Below are positions 25,205 through 34,148 of a stretch of 64,000 nucleotides of DNA, one piece after another. The notes below the pieces were generated by a model that worked only from the letters and a program-made list of their open reading frames with translations, did not search any database and was not told the origin of the DNA. The first letter of the stretch is position 1; each line of letters begins with the position of its first letter. The translations under genes were made by a program, and so were the position numbers. The stretch comes from Paludibacteraceae bacterium (GTDB lineage: Bacteria > Bacteroidota > Bacteroidia > Bacteroidales > Paludibacteraceae). The stretch is from the NCBI GenBank assembly GCA_017479885.1, contig JAFVBR010000017.1:21044-85043 (forward strand), written 5' to 3'.

Positions 25205-26878
25205 ATGAAGAGATACACATATATATTACTATTTGTGACGGCAGCAGCACTCAGTGCCTGCAATTTCTTGGACAAGGACCCTGATGACCGCGCTACCATC
25301 ACTACTTTCGACCAAGTGAAGAAACTGATGGGTTCTGCCTATTCTACAGCAGATTTCGGGTTTATAGGAGAATTCAGTTCCGACAATATTGTTGACAACA
25401 ACTCTGAAGACGGTACATGGACACGCTATAACCTTTCGGTTAGTAAAGGTGAAGTTGAGAACGAAGTGTTTGCATGGAGACCTGCAGTAAGTGCAAGCAG
25501 TAACGACGGCGACTCGCCCGTCAGCATCTGGAGCCGTGCCTACAAAGCAATTGCTGTTGCCAACCACGCATTGGAGATTATGGACAATCTGGAAAAAGAA
25601 GGAAGCAAGGAAGACTTTACAGAAGTACGTGCCGAGGCATATCTCTGCCGTGCCTACAACCACTTTGTACTTGCCAATATATTCTGTATGGCATATCGCG
25701 ACTCAGCATTAAGCACGCAGGATATTGGAGTGCCTTACATGAAAGTGCCTGAGAAAGTAGTTTATTCGAATGCCGATCGCGGCACACTCACCGAACTTTA
25801 CCAAAACATCGAAGAAGACCTTGTAGAAGGACTTAAAGGCGTTAGCGACAACTACTCTCAGCCCAAGTATCACTTCAACAAGCAGGCCGCTTACGCTTTC
25901 GCAGCACGTTTCTACTTGTACAAACGCGACTACGACAAGGTTATTCAGTATGCCACCATGGCATTGGGAAGTAACCCGATGAGTTGCATGCGTACGGAGT
26001 ACTGGTCAAAATCATACTCTACACAGGATGCTCTTTTGTATGCTTATTCCAACACTTCCTCGCCAAGCAATTTCCTTCTTACAACTACATACTCCACCTT
26101 CTACCGCTCACTCAACGGCCGCTACGCATGTAACCGTCAGGCATCACGCGCCTCAATCTATGGTCAGGGACCCACTTGGCAGAACTACACCTTCCATCCC
26201 TGCTACCAGAAAGTGCAAGGTCTGTATCTGCGCGGCAGCCAGGACTACGGATTGTTCTACGTGCATACAGGCGAGTACTTCGAATATACCGACAAGGTGG
26301 CAGGTATAGGCTACGTTCACAATGTCAACCCGACCTTCACAGGCGAGGAGACTCTGCTCTGCCGTGCCGAGGCTTACATTATGAAGAAGGAGTATGACAA
26401 GGCTTTTGCCGACCTTCAGGTATGGGACGATAGCCGCAAAGTAGGTACAACCGAGAAACTTGATCCGCTGACTGAAACCAACATAGAGAGTTTCTACAGC
26501 AGCGACATACAAATAAAAGGCACAAGAGTATATCGTATCAGCCAGCTCCATTGTTCTGACATTTGTCCGGATTGGCAAATAGATACAAAACAGAATATCT
26601 GGCTCAACTGTGTGCTCCACTTCCGCCGCATAGAAACCATCCACGAAGGTCTGCGCTGGTTCGACATCAAACGTTACGGCATCGAGGTTCGTCACAAGCA
26701 AGGACTTGACCCCGAGATGATACTCACATGGAATGACCCGCGACGCGCGATACAGATTCCTTCGACAGTAATCGAAGCAGGTATGACACCTAACCCGACA
26801 GCCATCCCCGAGACAGTGGAAGACGCTGTAGTCTTTACCGGAAGTTGCAAAGCACAGGAAAATGAAGAAAACGAGTGA
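25205..26878 (+). CDS. SusD/RagB family nutrient-binding lipoprotein
   Basis: The 557-residue surface lipoprotein has signal MKRYTYILLFVTAAALSAC with lipobox LSAC. The mature protein starts NFLDKDPDDRATITTFDQVKK split as NFLDKDPDDR and TTFDQVKKLMGSAY, which is the standard SusD beginning. TPR-like helices follow (EVRAEAYLCRAYNHFVLANIF), and the late RIETIHEGLRWFDIKRYG block is highly conserved. It forms the lid of the SusC transporter. Its adjacency to a metallohydrolase rather than a glycosidase suggests a peptide or protein-derived substrate; this is inference. Confidence 0.94.
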   Translation: MKRYTYILLFVTAAALSACNFLDKDPDDRATITTFDQVKKLMGSAYSTADFGFIGEFSSDNIVDNNSEDGTWTRYNLSVSKGEVENEVFAWRPAVSASSNDGDSPVSIWSRAYKAIAVANHALEIMDNLEKEGSKEDFTEVRAEAYLCRAYNHFVLANIFCMAYRDSALSTQDIGVPYMKVPEKVVYSNADRGTLTELYQNIEEDLVEGLKGVSDNYSQPKYHFNKQAAYAFAARFYLYKRDYDKVIQYATMALGSNPMSCMRTEYWSKSYSTQDALLYAYSNTSSPSNFLLTTTYSTFYRSLNGRYACNRQASRASIYGQGPTWQNYTFHPCYQKVQGLYLRGSQDYGLFYVHTGEYFEYTDKVAGIGYVHNVNPTFTGEETLLCRAEAYIMKKEYDKAFADLQVWDDSRKVGTTEKLDPLTETNIESFYSSDIQIKGTRVYRISQLHCSDICPDWQIDTKQNIWLNCVLHFRRIETIHEGLRWFDIKRYGIEVRHKQGLDPEMILTWNDPRRAIQIPSTVIEAGMTPNPTAIPETVEDAVVFTGSCKAQENEENE

Positions 26879-26900
26879 TGAACGATTAAATATTTAGATT

Positions 26901-27875
26901 ATGATGAAATATTTTAGATATATATTTGCACTGGCATTGGTCGCCGGCCTTGCAAGTTCCTGTAAAGAGAAACTTGACCCTGAGAGTATTTTTCCTAAAG
27001 TAGGCGAAAATTTGGATCCCACATCATATAGTTTCCAACTTGACTCATTCTGCAAGAAGAATTTTCAGGAAGTGTACAACGTTGAGTTCCGCTATCAGAT
27101 GCAGGACATTAGTTCCGACATGAACTTTAATCTTGTGCCATGCACCTATGATGATGCCATCACAATGGCTGTTATGGCAAAATATCTGTGGTGGGATGTA
27201 TATTCAACTGTAACGGGGAGCACTGAGTTCCTTCAAAAGTATGGTCCGAGAATCATCTGCCTTATCGGTTCGGCAGGTCACAATGCCACCGGCTCCGTCA
27301 CTCTCGGTGTGGCTCAAGGAGGTTTGAAAGTGACATTGCATGCCATCAATTATGTTGACCCTTCCAACGTTGCCACACTCAATGAATATTACTTCAAAAC
27401 GATGCACCACGAGTTCTCTCATATTCTCCACCAAACCAAGACCTACCCTGCCGAGTTCCGTACGATATCAGCAGGTTGGTACAAACCCAACGGCTGGGAA
27501 GAGCGCTCCGAGCAGGAAGCCCGCAGTCTGGGATTCACCGGCAACTATGGTTCAAGTCAGGAACGTGAAGACTTTGTGGAGATTATTGCCAACTATATTG
27601 TCAAGACCGATGACGAGTGGGCAAGCATGATGAGTGACGCATCCAAGGGGTGGAAACAAGACGACGACGGCACACTGCACCAGTTGGAAGACGACCCTGA
27701 CGGAGTGGATGGTCCGGCAGTAATACAGCAGAAACTTACCATTGCCCGCACTTGGTTGCATGACGAATGGAATATCGAACTTGACTCACTTCGCAAAGAA
27801 GTACAGACACGTCAGGCAAACATGAACATCGATTCACTGAGAAATCAGGTTCTAACTATCGGAACAGCAGAATAA
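26901..27875 (+). CDS. Substrate import-associated zinc metallohydrolase lipoprotein
   Basis: The 324-residue lipoprotein has signal MMKYFRYIFALALVAGLASSC. The zincin motif HEFSH starts at H170 within MHHEFSHILHQT, and a downstream Glu-rich stretch (EEREDFVEIIANYIV region, written here as REDFVEIIANYIV) may give the third ligand. This matches the Bacteroidetes lipoprotein family that travels with SusC/SusD pairs. It probably trims peptides or glycopeptides at the cell surface before import. The catalytic target is unknown. Spacing to the SusD gene is 22 bases and to the next gene 16 bases, so it is in one operon. Confidence 0.85.
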   Translation: MMKYFRYIFALALVAGLASSCKEKLDPESIFPKVGENLDPTSYSFQLDSFCKKNFQEVYNVEFRYQMQDISSDMNFNLVPCTYDDAITMAVMAKYLWWDVYSTVTGSTEFLQKYGPRIICLIGSAGHNATGSVTLGVAQGGLKVTLHAINYVDPSNVATLNEYYFKTMHHEFSHILHQTKTYPAEFRTISAGWYKPNGWEERSEQEARSLGFTGNYGSSQEREDFVEIIANYIVKTDDEWASMMSDASKGWKQDDDGTLHQLEDDPDGVDGPAVIQQKLTIARTWLHDEWNIELDSLRKEVQTRQANMNIDSLRNQVLTIGTAE

Positions 27876-27891
27876 ACTTGGAGGACAGATT

Positions 27892-29202
27892 ATGAAGAAA
27901 TATTATATATTGATATTATCAGTTGTACTTGCAATGTCAGGCTGCTCACCTCGGGTAGCAGACGTATTCGATGATACCGCTGTTGTGCGTTTGGAGCAGA
28001 ACAGAGAAGTTGTGAAAGAACGCCTCATCAATGCTGAGAACGGGTGGGTTATGCAATATTTTGCACAAAGCGACCAGACATCTTCCGATACCATCAAGCA
28101 TCGCGGTTATACCTTCCTTTTCAAGTTCCGCAATGACGGCACAGTGACAGTGGGCGCACCGGTAGATGGTGTTTACATGACAGAAACCAGTCTGTGGGAT
28201 ATTATCAGCGACAATAGTACGGTACTTACATTCAACTCGTTCAACAAAGTGTTCCATTACTACAGCAATCCTGACCCGGCCCTCGGACTATGGGGAGCGG
28301 ACGGTGAAGGTGTAGGAGGAGACTACGAGTTTATGGTACTTGAATACAACGAGAAAGAGAACTACCAACTGCTGAAAGGCAAGAAACGCAGTTGCTACAT
28401 CCGCCTCTATCCCTTGGCAGAAGGTCAAGACTGGGAGGAATACTTCCAGAAACTTGACAGTATGGACAAATTCCTGTTTGAAGAAAATCTTCCACTCGGC
28501 ATGTATGTTAACGCCAAACACCTGTCGCTATACAATGGTCCTAAGCATGAGTTCCGGGTATTCGAGTTCGGAGCTGATACTCTCGGAGGCGGACAATACT
28601 ACGGATTCATAGTTACAGAAAACGGCATCCGACTGCATGACGACAAGATATCCGAGCAAACCATCAACCGTGCATCATTCAACCTGAGCGAGGACAAGAG
28701 CCGGTTGGTATCGGTACTTGACGAGAGTATCTATATTGAGATGGAAGGCAGCACTGCTTTCGAATCAAGCATCGCTCACGGCACTGTATGGAAGGCTGAT
28801 TCACTGAGTTTGGGAAGCAGTATTACCTCGGCTATCAGTACTCTGGAAGACTTCCTGCACACCGGTGTAGGCAGCGCAAAAGGGAACAAGAATGCAAAGA
28901 TACTAAGTGTAGGTTTTTCATGGACAGGCTCGGTGACACTTGATGTTTATTATACAAGCACCGGCAAGAACGAGCTGAAAGACCAATACTACTTTGACTA
29001 CAAGATGCAAGGTGGCAATATTGAACTCACCTACAACGGCACCAATGGTCAGCACAACCTTATAAACTACAATGGCGAGGACTTCGTGAAAGCTTTCAAC
29101 GGCACGTACAACTTCAAGATACTTGAACCCTTCCACCCTTCAAAGGGACTACAGATGAGCAAGATTGAAGATGCAAACTTCACAATGACTCTTGAGCAAT
29201 AA
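27892..29202 (+). CDS. DUF4302 domain lipoprotein
   Basis: The 436-residue lipoprotein has signal MKKYYILILSVVLAMSGC (lipobox MSGC). It resembles DUF4302, a family nearly always encoded after the zinc metallohydrolase of SusC/SusD loci. Typical blocks are RLEQNREVVKERLINAENGWVMQ split as RLEQNREVVKE and NAENGWVMQYF, then GYTFLFKFRNDGTVTV. Function is unknown; a surface-exposed beta protein that assists substrate capture is a reasonable inference. A GGAGG sequence lies 7 bases before the ATG, an unusually good Shine-Dalgarno site for this genome. Confidence 0.8.
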   Translation: MKKYYILILSVVLAMSGCSPRVADVFDDTAVVRLEQNREVVKERLINAENGWVMQYFAQSDQTSSDTIKHRGYTFLFKFRNDGTVTVGAPVDGVYMTETSLWDIISDNSTVLTFNSFNKVFHYYSNPDPALGLWGADGEGVGGDYEFMVLEYNEKENYQLLKGKKRSCYIRLYPLAEGQDWEEYFQKLDSMDKFLFEENLPLGMYVNAKHLSLYNGPKHEFRVFEFGADTLGGGQYYGFIVTENGIRLHDDKISEQTINRASFNLSEDKSRLVSVLDESIYIEMEGSTAFESSIAHGTVWKADSLSLGSSITSAISTLEDFLHTGVGSAKGNKNAKILSVGFSWTGSVTLDVYYTSTGKNELKDQYYFDYKMQGGNIELTYNGTNGQHNLINYNGEDFVKAFNGTYNFKILEPFHPSKGLQMSKIEDANFTMTLEQ

Positions 29203-29233
29203 ACTAATAGTGACACTTAAAAAGCAAAGATAT

Positions 29234-30694
29234 ATGAAAAGAACGAACATCATATTGATAATGTTGGCAATGGTTGCCACAAGTGCTGTTGCTCATGACT
29301 TCGAAGTAAAGAATGCAGCAGGTGCAAGTCTATGGTACAACAATGTAACTGCGACTTACGGTTCTAATGCTGTGGAAGTAACATACAGCGGCACTTGGTA
29401 TAATGCAGTGAAAGACGAATACAAAAACGACATTGCAATACCTGATTCGATTTCAACAGGAGGCAAAATATACAAGGTCGTTGGCATCGGCGAGCAGGCT
29501 TTCTCGTATTGTGCGTCCTTGAAGACCATCACTATTCCTGAGTCGATAGAATATATAAAAAACAAGGCATTTGAGGCTTGCTATAGTTTGAGAGTGGTTA
29601 ACTACAACGCCGTCAATTGCAAAGACCTTTCTCTACCGCAGTTTGCACCGTTCTCATTTGGCAACATGGCTTATAGCGAGTATGTGTATGACGCTGATGG
29701 TGACCCTGAATCATTCTGGTCGGCATACGGACTGAGGACGGTTAACATTGGAGAGAAAGTCGAGCATATTCCCGCTTATATGTTCTATGGTATGGGTGGC
29801 GGTCTGCAACAGGCTGACCTGACCACACGTCCTTACAAGATAGAAAACAGCAAAGTAGGTGTAACCAAAATCAACTTCCTCGGTTCTCCGAAGACTATCG
29901 GCAATCAGGCTTTCCGCGCCTGCCGTCTGCTCAGGGAAATCACTATTCCTGACGGCGTAACAAGTCTTGGTCAGGCACTTTTTGCCAACTGCGACACACT
30001 GAGCAAGGTGGTATTGCCCGAAGGTATAGAAGAGATCCCTGCATATTTCTTCTCTACCTGCAAGGAGATGTCCGTATTCAACCTGCCGAGCACGGTGAAG
30101 AACATCAACTATGAGTCATTCAAGAACTGCGCGAAGTTGACAGAGATTACTCTGCCTGAGGGACTAACTACTGTAGGTCCGTCAGCATTCCGTGCTTGCG
30201 AGAACCTGAAGACCGTGGTGCTGCCTTCAACACTTACCTCTATCGACGGTTATGCCTTCTCTGATTGTACATCACTCGAAGAAATCACTATTCCTGCAGC
30301 AGTAGAGGGTATAGGCAACTATGCTTTTGAGGACTGCACCCACCTGAAGACCGTGCGAATGGAGGGTAACACCAAGCTGATAGGCAACTTTGTATTTGCA
30401 GGCTGCATGAATCTCTCAAGCGGTGAGTTCTATGCTCCGAGAAAGATGCCTCAGATTGCCGACAACACATTCGAAGGCGTGGAGAACTCTATGAAGGTGA
30501 TAGTGGAAGGCGGAGATGAGACTGAATACAGACAGGACGAGAACTGGTCACGCTTCTTCATGCCGACAGCTGTGGAGAATATAGAGAGCATCAACCGACA
30601 TGCAAGAAAAGTGATGATCAACGGAGCAATCTACATTGAGAAAGACGGTCATTATTTCAACATTCTCGGAAACGAAGTGCAACTGAAAGACTGA
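29234..30694 (+). CDS. BspA-type leucine-rich-repeat surface protein
   Basis: The 486-residue secreted protein has signal MKRTNIILIMLAMVATSAVA. From about residue 75 it is built of BspA-like leucine-rich repeats of about 23 residues (SLKTITIPESIEYIKNKAF, LREITIPDGVTSLGQALF, LKTVVLPSTLTSIDGYAF). The last 35 residues (KVMINGAIYIEKDGHYFNIL and GNEVQLKD) form a short C-terminal domain similar to those in other secreted proteins of this window. BspA relatives bind host or dietary proteins. The ATG at 29234 is chosen because it starts the signal peptide. It ends the SusC locus and is followed by a strong terminator. Confidence 0.88.
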   Translation: MKRTNIILIMLAMVATSAVAHDFEVKNAAGASLWYNNVTATYGSNAVEVTYSGTWYNAVKDEYKNDIAIPDSISTGGKIYKVVGIGEQAFSYCASLKTITIPESIEYIKNKAFEACYSLRVVNYNAVNCKDLSLPQFAPFSFGNMAYSEYVYDADGDPESFWSAYGLRTVNIGEKVEHIPAYMFYGMGGGLQQADLTTRPYKIENSKVGVTKINFLGSPKTIGNQAFRACRLLREITIPDGVTSLGQALFANCDTLSKVVLPEGIEEIPAYFFSTCKEMSVFNLPSTVKNINYESFKNCAKLTEITLPEGLTTVGPSAFRACENLKTVVLPSTLTSIDGYAFSDCTSLEEITIPAAVEGIGNYAFEDCTHLKTVRMEGNTKLIGNFVFAGCMNLSSGEFYAPRKMPQIADNTFEGVENSMKVIVEGGDETEYRQDENWSRFFMPTAVENIESINRHARKVMINGAIYIEKDGHYFNILGNEVQLKD

Positions 30695-30717
30695 CAAGTA
30701 TCAGTTTTAACAACCTG

Positions 30718-30747
30718 AAGGCAGTCTTTCTCACAGAAGACTGCCTT
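30718..30747 (+). terminator. Terminator of the SusC/SusD locus
   Basis: AAGGCAGTCTT pairs perfectly with AAGACTGCCTT around TCTCACAG, followed by ACTTTTTATT. Confidence 0.92.
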
Positions 30748-30839
30748 ACTTTTTATTCATCTATCGTGTTATAATTATACAAAAATACACAAAAAATGCT
30801 GTTTTTCGGCGTAAAATATCAATAAATACGCCCTTTTAC

Positions 30840-30871
30840 TTGCACAAATCAACAAAAAGCAGTACTTTTGC
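30840..30871 (+). promoter_or_regulatory. Promoter of the 30974-33805 gene
   Basis: TTGC at 30840-30843, 19 bases, then TACTTTTGC at 30863-30871. The resulting leader is about 95 bases, unusually long for this window. Confidence 0.78.
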
Positions 30872-30973
30872 GACCAATTTGGCAAAAGGGGATTGAGAGA
30901 GAAAAGACCGCTTCGCTGAAGACGAAAGACAAAAGAAACAAACATATAAGTCTAACAATAAAAAATTAAACGT

Positions 30974-33805
30974 ATGAAAAAGATTACTTTTATTCTGAGT
31001 GCAGTGCTTGTATCGCTGAGCGTACTGGCAGCACCTGTAACGACGCTATCACAGAAAGAGATTAGTGCCGTTAAGAAAGTAGAGGCAAAAGCAGTGAACA
31101 ACTTTCAACAAGTAGCTTTTGACCAGCAGATGTCACGCATTGACAATGTTAAACAGTTTGATGCTGTGAACCTCACCAGTTTCCAAAGCAAAGAGGTGGC
31201 ACAACTTGATGTAAATGCAGTTAAGAAGATTGTACAGCAAGTTGCAGAAGACTCAGTAGTTGTAAACAAGACCAAACTTGGAGCTATAGAGGCAGGTGTT
31301 GGTGTTGCTGCATTTGGAATGCAACCTGGTGACAGTGCAGTGATAACAGGTAAATATTACAGAGTAGAGATACTCAATGCAAATTTCCAGCCGATAGCCC
31401 TAACACGTAGTTTCTTCCCGATGGCAACTATTACACAAGTTTTTAACACTTATTTCTCTTCCTCTGCACGTTTTATCAATTTCTGCAAGACTACAAACTC
31501 TCAAACCGGTAGCACTTTTGGTCAAGTTATATCTGCATTAAGCCAGACCAACTATCTTCCTACCGGAACATATTATTTTGCTTTAGAAGGATATCCGTTA
31601 GATTCTACAGGCACTTATGTTGATACCAGTAGTGAGGATACCGATATCGCTGCTGCCGGTTTTCAATTGATACTTACAGGAGAAGAGTACGCTGTCACCG
31701 ATATTAAAGTTACTACCGAAACAACAGGTGCAACAACTATTGCTTGGGAAGTTGCAAATGAGATACCTGAAGGTGCAGTATATGAGATAAGTGTTTCTCT
31801 TGCCGACTCAGACATCGTAGATGTTGACGGCTTAACTGTAAAAACATATACTATTCCTGACTCTCTGAAACTTACAGACAACGCCACATATTATACAAGT
31901 GTGACTGTTTGGAGTCCTTATGGCTACTCACTCGGCAACAGAGGATATAAATACTTCACCCTTGGTACTAATCCGGATGAACCTACCAACCTCGCAGCAG
32001 TACCTGATAACGAAAATATGAATGCAGCCCTTTCATGGGAGTGCACACTTGGAGCTCAAAGTTACTATATTGTCAGCATCTATGGTGAAGATGGGACAGA
32101 ATACACTGTTTCAACCGGCTATTTCTATGCAACCGGGCTAAGCGCTACGACTCAACAACTTCCCGTAGGAAAATATACTTGGACCGTGCAATCTACAAAA
32201 CTGTCAGGCAATACTCTTTATGGAATCTCAGATAAGATACAGGGTCCTGTGTTTGAAATTAAGGATGGTGTAGCTCCTGAAATCGACTCGGTATATCTTG
32301 CAAATGTTACAGACACTCTGGTTAATCTTGGCATTGTTGTAACTGACAACAACCCCTATCTGACCCCTGCCGATCTCGTTTACAGCGTTAGCGGCGACTA
32401 TACACTTGCCAATGCTTCTCTTGAGGCAGACGGAACATTGAAACTCGTAGGTCTGACTTCGAAACTCTACAATATCAAGATTACTGCTGCCGACCCCTCA
32501 GGCAACGTAAGCGATGAGTATGAGTTTGCTTTCACTCCTATTAAAGACGAAGAGGCTCCGAAGAACCTGAAGGCTGAAATAGAGGAAGGCAATGTATTCG
32601 ACAAATATGTCATCATCACCGTATCTGCAGAAGACAACATCGCTACCGCAGAACAGTTGACATACGTTCTCACCTTTGCTGACGGCTCAGTAGTTGAGAT
32701 GAAGGCTCAAGAGGGATACCTCATTCTCGAAGGACTCACTCCCGAGACCGACTATACCGTAACCGTTACTGTGAAGGACTTCGGCGGCAACGTAAGTACA
32801 GAAAGTGTTACTCTTATCTTCACCACTATCGAGTTACAGCCCATCTCACTTAACAATGGCGTGGATGCATGGTTTGCAGTATATAGTGATGAATACAGCG
32901 AAGAAGGATGGTATAATTATAACATTGCTTTCCAAGGTACAAGTGCAAATAAATATTTGCCTTACGGAGGTTTGGACATCTATACTCCGAGGAAAGATTC
33001 ATTGACAGGTGTATATAGCCAAGAACTTGGTAACCTTGAGGACAATTACTGCTATATCAATGTAGATGGGCAACGGTTGACCGTAAATAATACTGTACTT
33101 GAGATTAAATTCATTCAGAATTACGACTATCAAGGTAACGTGTATGATTACTACAACATTTATTTAATTAATCTTCAATTAGAGGCATCTGATGGAAACA
33201 TCTACACCTACAAAGCTTACGATTTCATGCGTTCATACGATGATGCTACATCCGATAACATTGCTATGATGGGCTTTACAGATACCGATGCACCTGAACT
33301 TTGGGATGACGAGAGCTATGAACCAGAAGTAAATGGCACTACCGTTGAAATTATGTTCGGAGTTTATGATGGTCCCTTCTACATGGACATTATGACCTAT
33401 TGGGCTTCTAACGGACAAACACAACAATATCTGCCGACTGAGATATATTCTGAGATAAGCAATCTCACCCTTGAGGTAGTTGATGCAACAGGCAACGTAC
33501 TTGCAAGCCAGGCAGAAGGTTCTATTAAGAATACTCCTACCCTCGACGAGGATGGTGCTTACTACTTCACGGCAACTCTCACAGGTCTTGAGGCAAACAC
33601 CGAGTACCTTGTTTACATCACTGCTGCTGACGAGGCAGGCAACGAGGCCGAGCCTATAGAAGTTACCTTCACCACAGGCGAGCATACAGGAATCAACGAT
33701 ATCAATGTCAACGATGATGCCAAGAAGTTCATCCGTGACGGCCACCTCTACATCAAACGTGGCACTGAGATTTACAACGCAACCGGTATCCGCGTAGCAA
33801 AGTAA
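30974..33805 (+). CDS. Large secreted FN3-like repeat protein of unknown function
   Basis: The 943-residue exported protein has signal MKKITFILSAVLVSLSVLAA. Residues about 20-110 are Lys/Val/Gln-rich and look helical (EISAVKKVEAKAVNNFQQ). From about 230 there are several FN3-like or Ig-like modules; the clearest end in GLTSKLYNIKITAADPSGNVS, here split as GLTSKLYNIKITAAD, and in GLTPETDYTVTVTVKDFGGN and GLEANTEYLVYITAADEAGN. A 200-residue region between two modules (about 620-830) has no recognisable family. The end, KFIRDGHLYIKRGTEIYNAT then GIRVAK, is a short sorting-like C-terminal domain. I cannot name a family for the whole protein. It is monocistronic with its own promoter and terminator, and base composition is richer in A+T than in its neighbours. 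Confidence 0.75.
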   Translation: MKKITFILSAVLVSLSVLAAPVTTLSQKEISAVKKVEAKAVNNFQQVAFDQQMSRIDNVKQFDAVNLTSFQSKEVAQLDVNAVKKIVQQVAEDSVVVNKTKLGAIEAGVGVAAFGMQPGDSAVITGKYYRVEILNANFQPIALTRSFFPMATITQVFNTYFSSSARFINFCKTTNSQTGSTFGQVISALSQTNYLPTGTYYFALEGYPLDSTGTYVDTSSEDTDIAAAGFQLILTGEEYAVTDIKVTTETTGATTIAWEVANEIPEGAVYEISVSLADSDIVDVDGLTVKTYTIPDSLKLTDNATYYTSVTVWSPYGYSLGNRGYKYFTLGTNPDEPTNLAAVPDNENMNAALSWECTLGAQSYYIVSIYGEDGTEYTVSTGYFYATGLSATTQQLPVGKYTWTVQSTKLSGNTLYGISDKIQGPVFEIKDGVAPEIDSVYLANVTDTLVNLGIVVTDNNPYLTPADLVYSVSGDYTLANASLEADGTLKLVGLTSKLYNIKITAADPSGNVSDEYEFAFTPIKDEEAPKNLKAEIEEGNVFDKYVIITVSAEDNIATAEQLTYVLTFADGSVVEMKAQEGYLILEGLTPETDYTVTVTVKDFGGNVSTESVTLIFTTIELQPISLNNGVDAWFAVYSDEYSEEGWYNYNIAFQGTSANKYLPYGGLDIYTPRKDSLTGVYSQELGNLEDNYCYINVDGQRLTVNNTVLEIKFIQNYDYQGNVYDYYNIYLINLQLEASDGNIYTYKAYDFMRSYDDATSDNIAMMGFTDTDAPELWDDESYEPEVNGTTVEIMFGVYDGPFYMDIMTYWASNGQTQQYLPTEIYSEISNLTLEVVDATGNVLASQAEGSIKNTPTLDEDGAYYFTATLTGLEANTEYLVYITAADEAGNEAEPIEVTFTTGEHTGINDINVNDDAKKFIRDGHLYIKRGTEIYNATGIRVAK

Positions 33806-33830
33806 ATCATCCTACATAAACAACTCATTC

Positions 33831-33857
33831 AGGAGGCACATAAATAATGTGCCTCCT
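33831..33857 (+). terminator. Terminator of the 30974-33805 gene
   Basis: A perfect 11-bp stem, AGGAGGCACAT with ATGTGCCTCCT, has a 5-base loop and is followed by GTTGTATTTT. Confidence 0.9.
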
Positions 33858-33867
33858 GTTGTATTTT

Positions 33868-33911
33868 GATACTACGGTGATATCACGGTGATACTACGGT
33901 GAGATTACGGT
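33868..33911 (+). repeat. Tandem array, four 11-bp GATACTACGGT units
   Basis: Exactly four 11-base units: GATACTACGGT, GATATCACGGT, GATACTACGGT, GAGATTACGGT. The same unit recurs in opposite orientation, also four times, at 47578-47621. Confidence 0.92.
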
Positions 33912-33926
33912 GATGCTTCATACATA

Positions 33927-33947
33927 TTATTCACCACTTTCCACCAC
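33927..33947 (-). promoter_or_regulatory. MraZ-box-like element, distal inverted copy
   Basis: The minus strand reads GTGGTGGAAAGTGGTGAATA, i.e. TGGTG, 5 bases, TGGTG. It is nearly identical to the plus-strand element at 34044-34063. Confidence 0.5.
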
Positions 33948-34043
33948 TCATGTTAATAAATATATATATTCATTGATAAACAGAACGTTATATCAAGATA
34001 CAGATGTTAATAACTTGTTTATTTCCTTGTTGAAAAATATTTT

Positions 34044-34063
34044 GTGGTGAAAAGTGGGGAATA
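34044..34063 (+). promoter_or_regulatory. MraZ-box-like element upstream of mraZ
   Basis: GTGGTGAAAAGTGGGGAATA contains TGGTG, 5 bases, TGGGG. MraZ of Escherichia coli binds direct TGGGN repeats spaced by 5 bases, and mollicute MraZ binds AAAGTGG-type repeats; both descriptions fit. The element covers the -33 region of the mraZ promoter, so it would suit autorepression or activation. Confidence 0.55.
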
Positions 34064-34077
34064 TCAGATATTTTTTA

Positions 34078-34086
34078 TACCTTTGC
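34078..34086 (+). promoter_or_regulatory. -7 element of the mraZ / division cluster promoter
   Basis: TACCTTTGC matches the consensus. The -33 region is occupied by the MraZ-box-like element rather than TTTG. Confidence 0.65.
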
Positions 34087-34099
34087 AGCGGAATTTGAT

Positions 34100-34148
34100 A
34101 ATGCATAATTCATAATGCATAGTTCACAATTCATAATGCATAATTGAT
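34100..34148 (+). repeat. Tandem array, seven 7-bp AATGCAT/AATTCAT units in the mraZ leader
   Basis: Seven contiguous 7-base units (AATGCAT, AATTCAT, AATGCAT, AGTTCAC, AATTCAT, AATGCAT, AATTGAT) fill the leader between the -7 box and the start codon. The intergenic stretch 33858-34146 otherwise holds only the other repeat, the paired MraZ-like boxes and A+T-rich DNA. Confidence 0.85.

Noticed and set aside
33868-33911. Repeat arrays considered as CRISPR
   Set aside because: Units are 7-11 bases and contiguous, with no spacers, and no cas genes are in the window.
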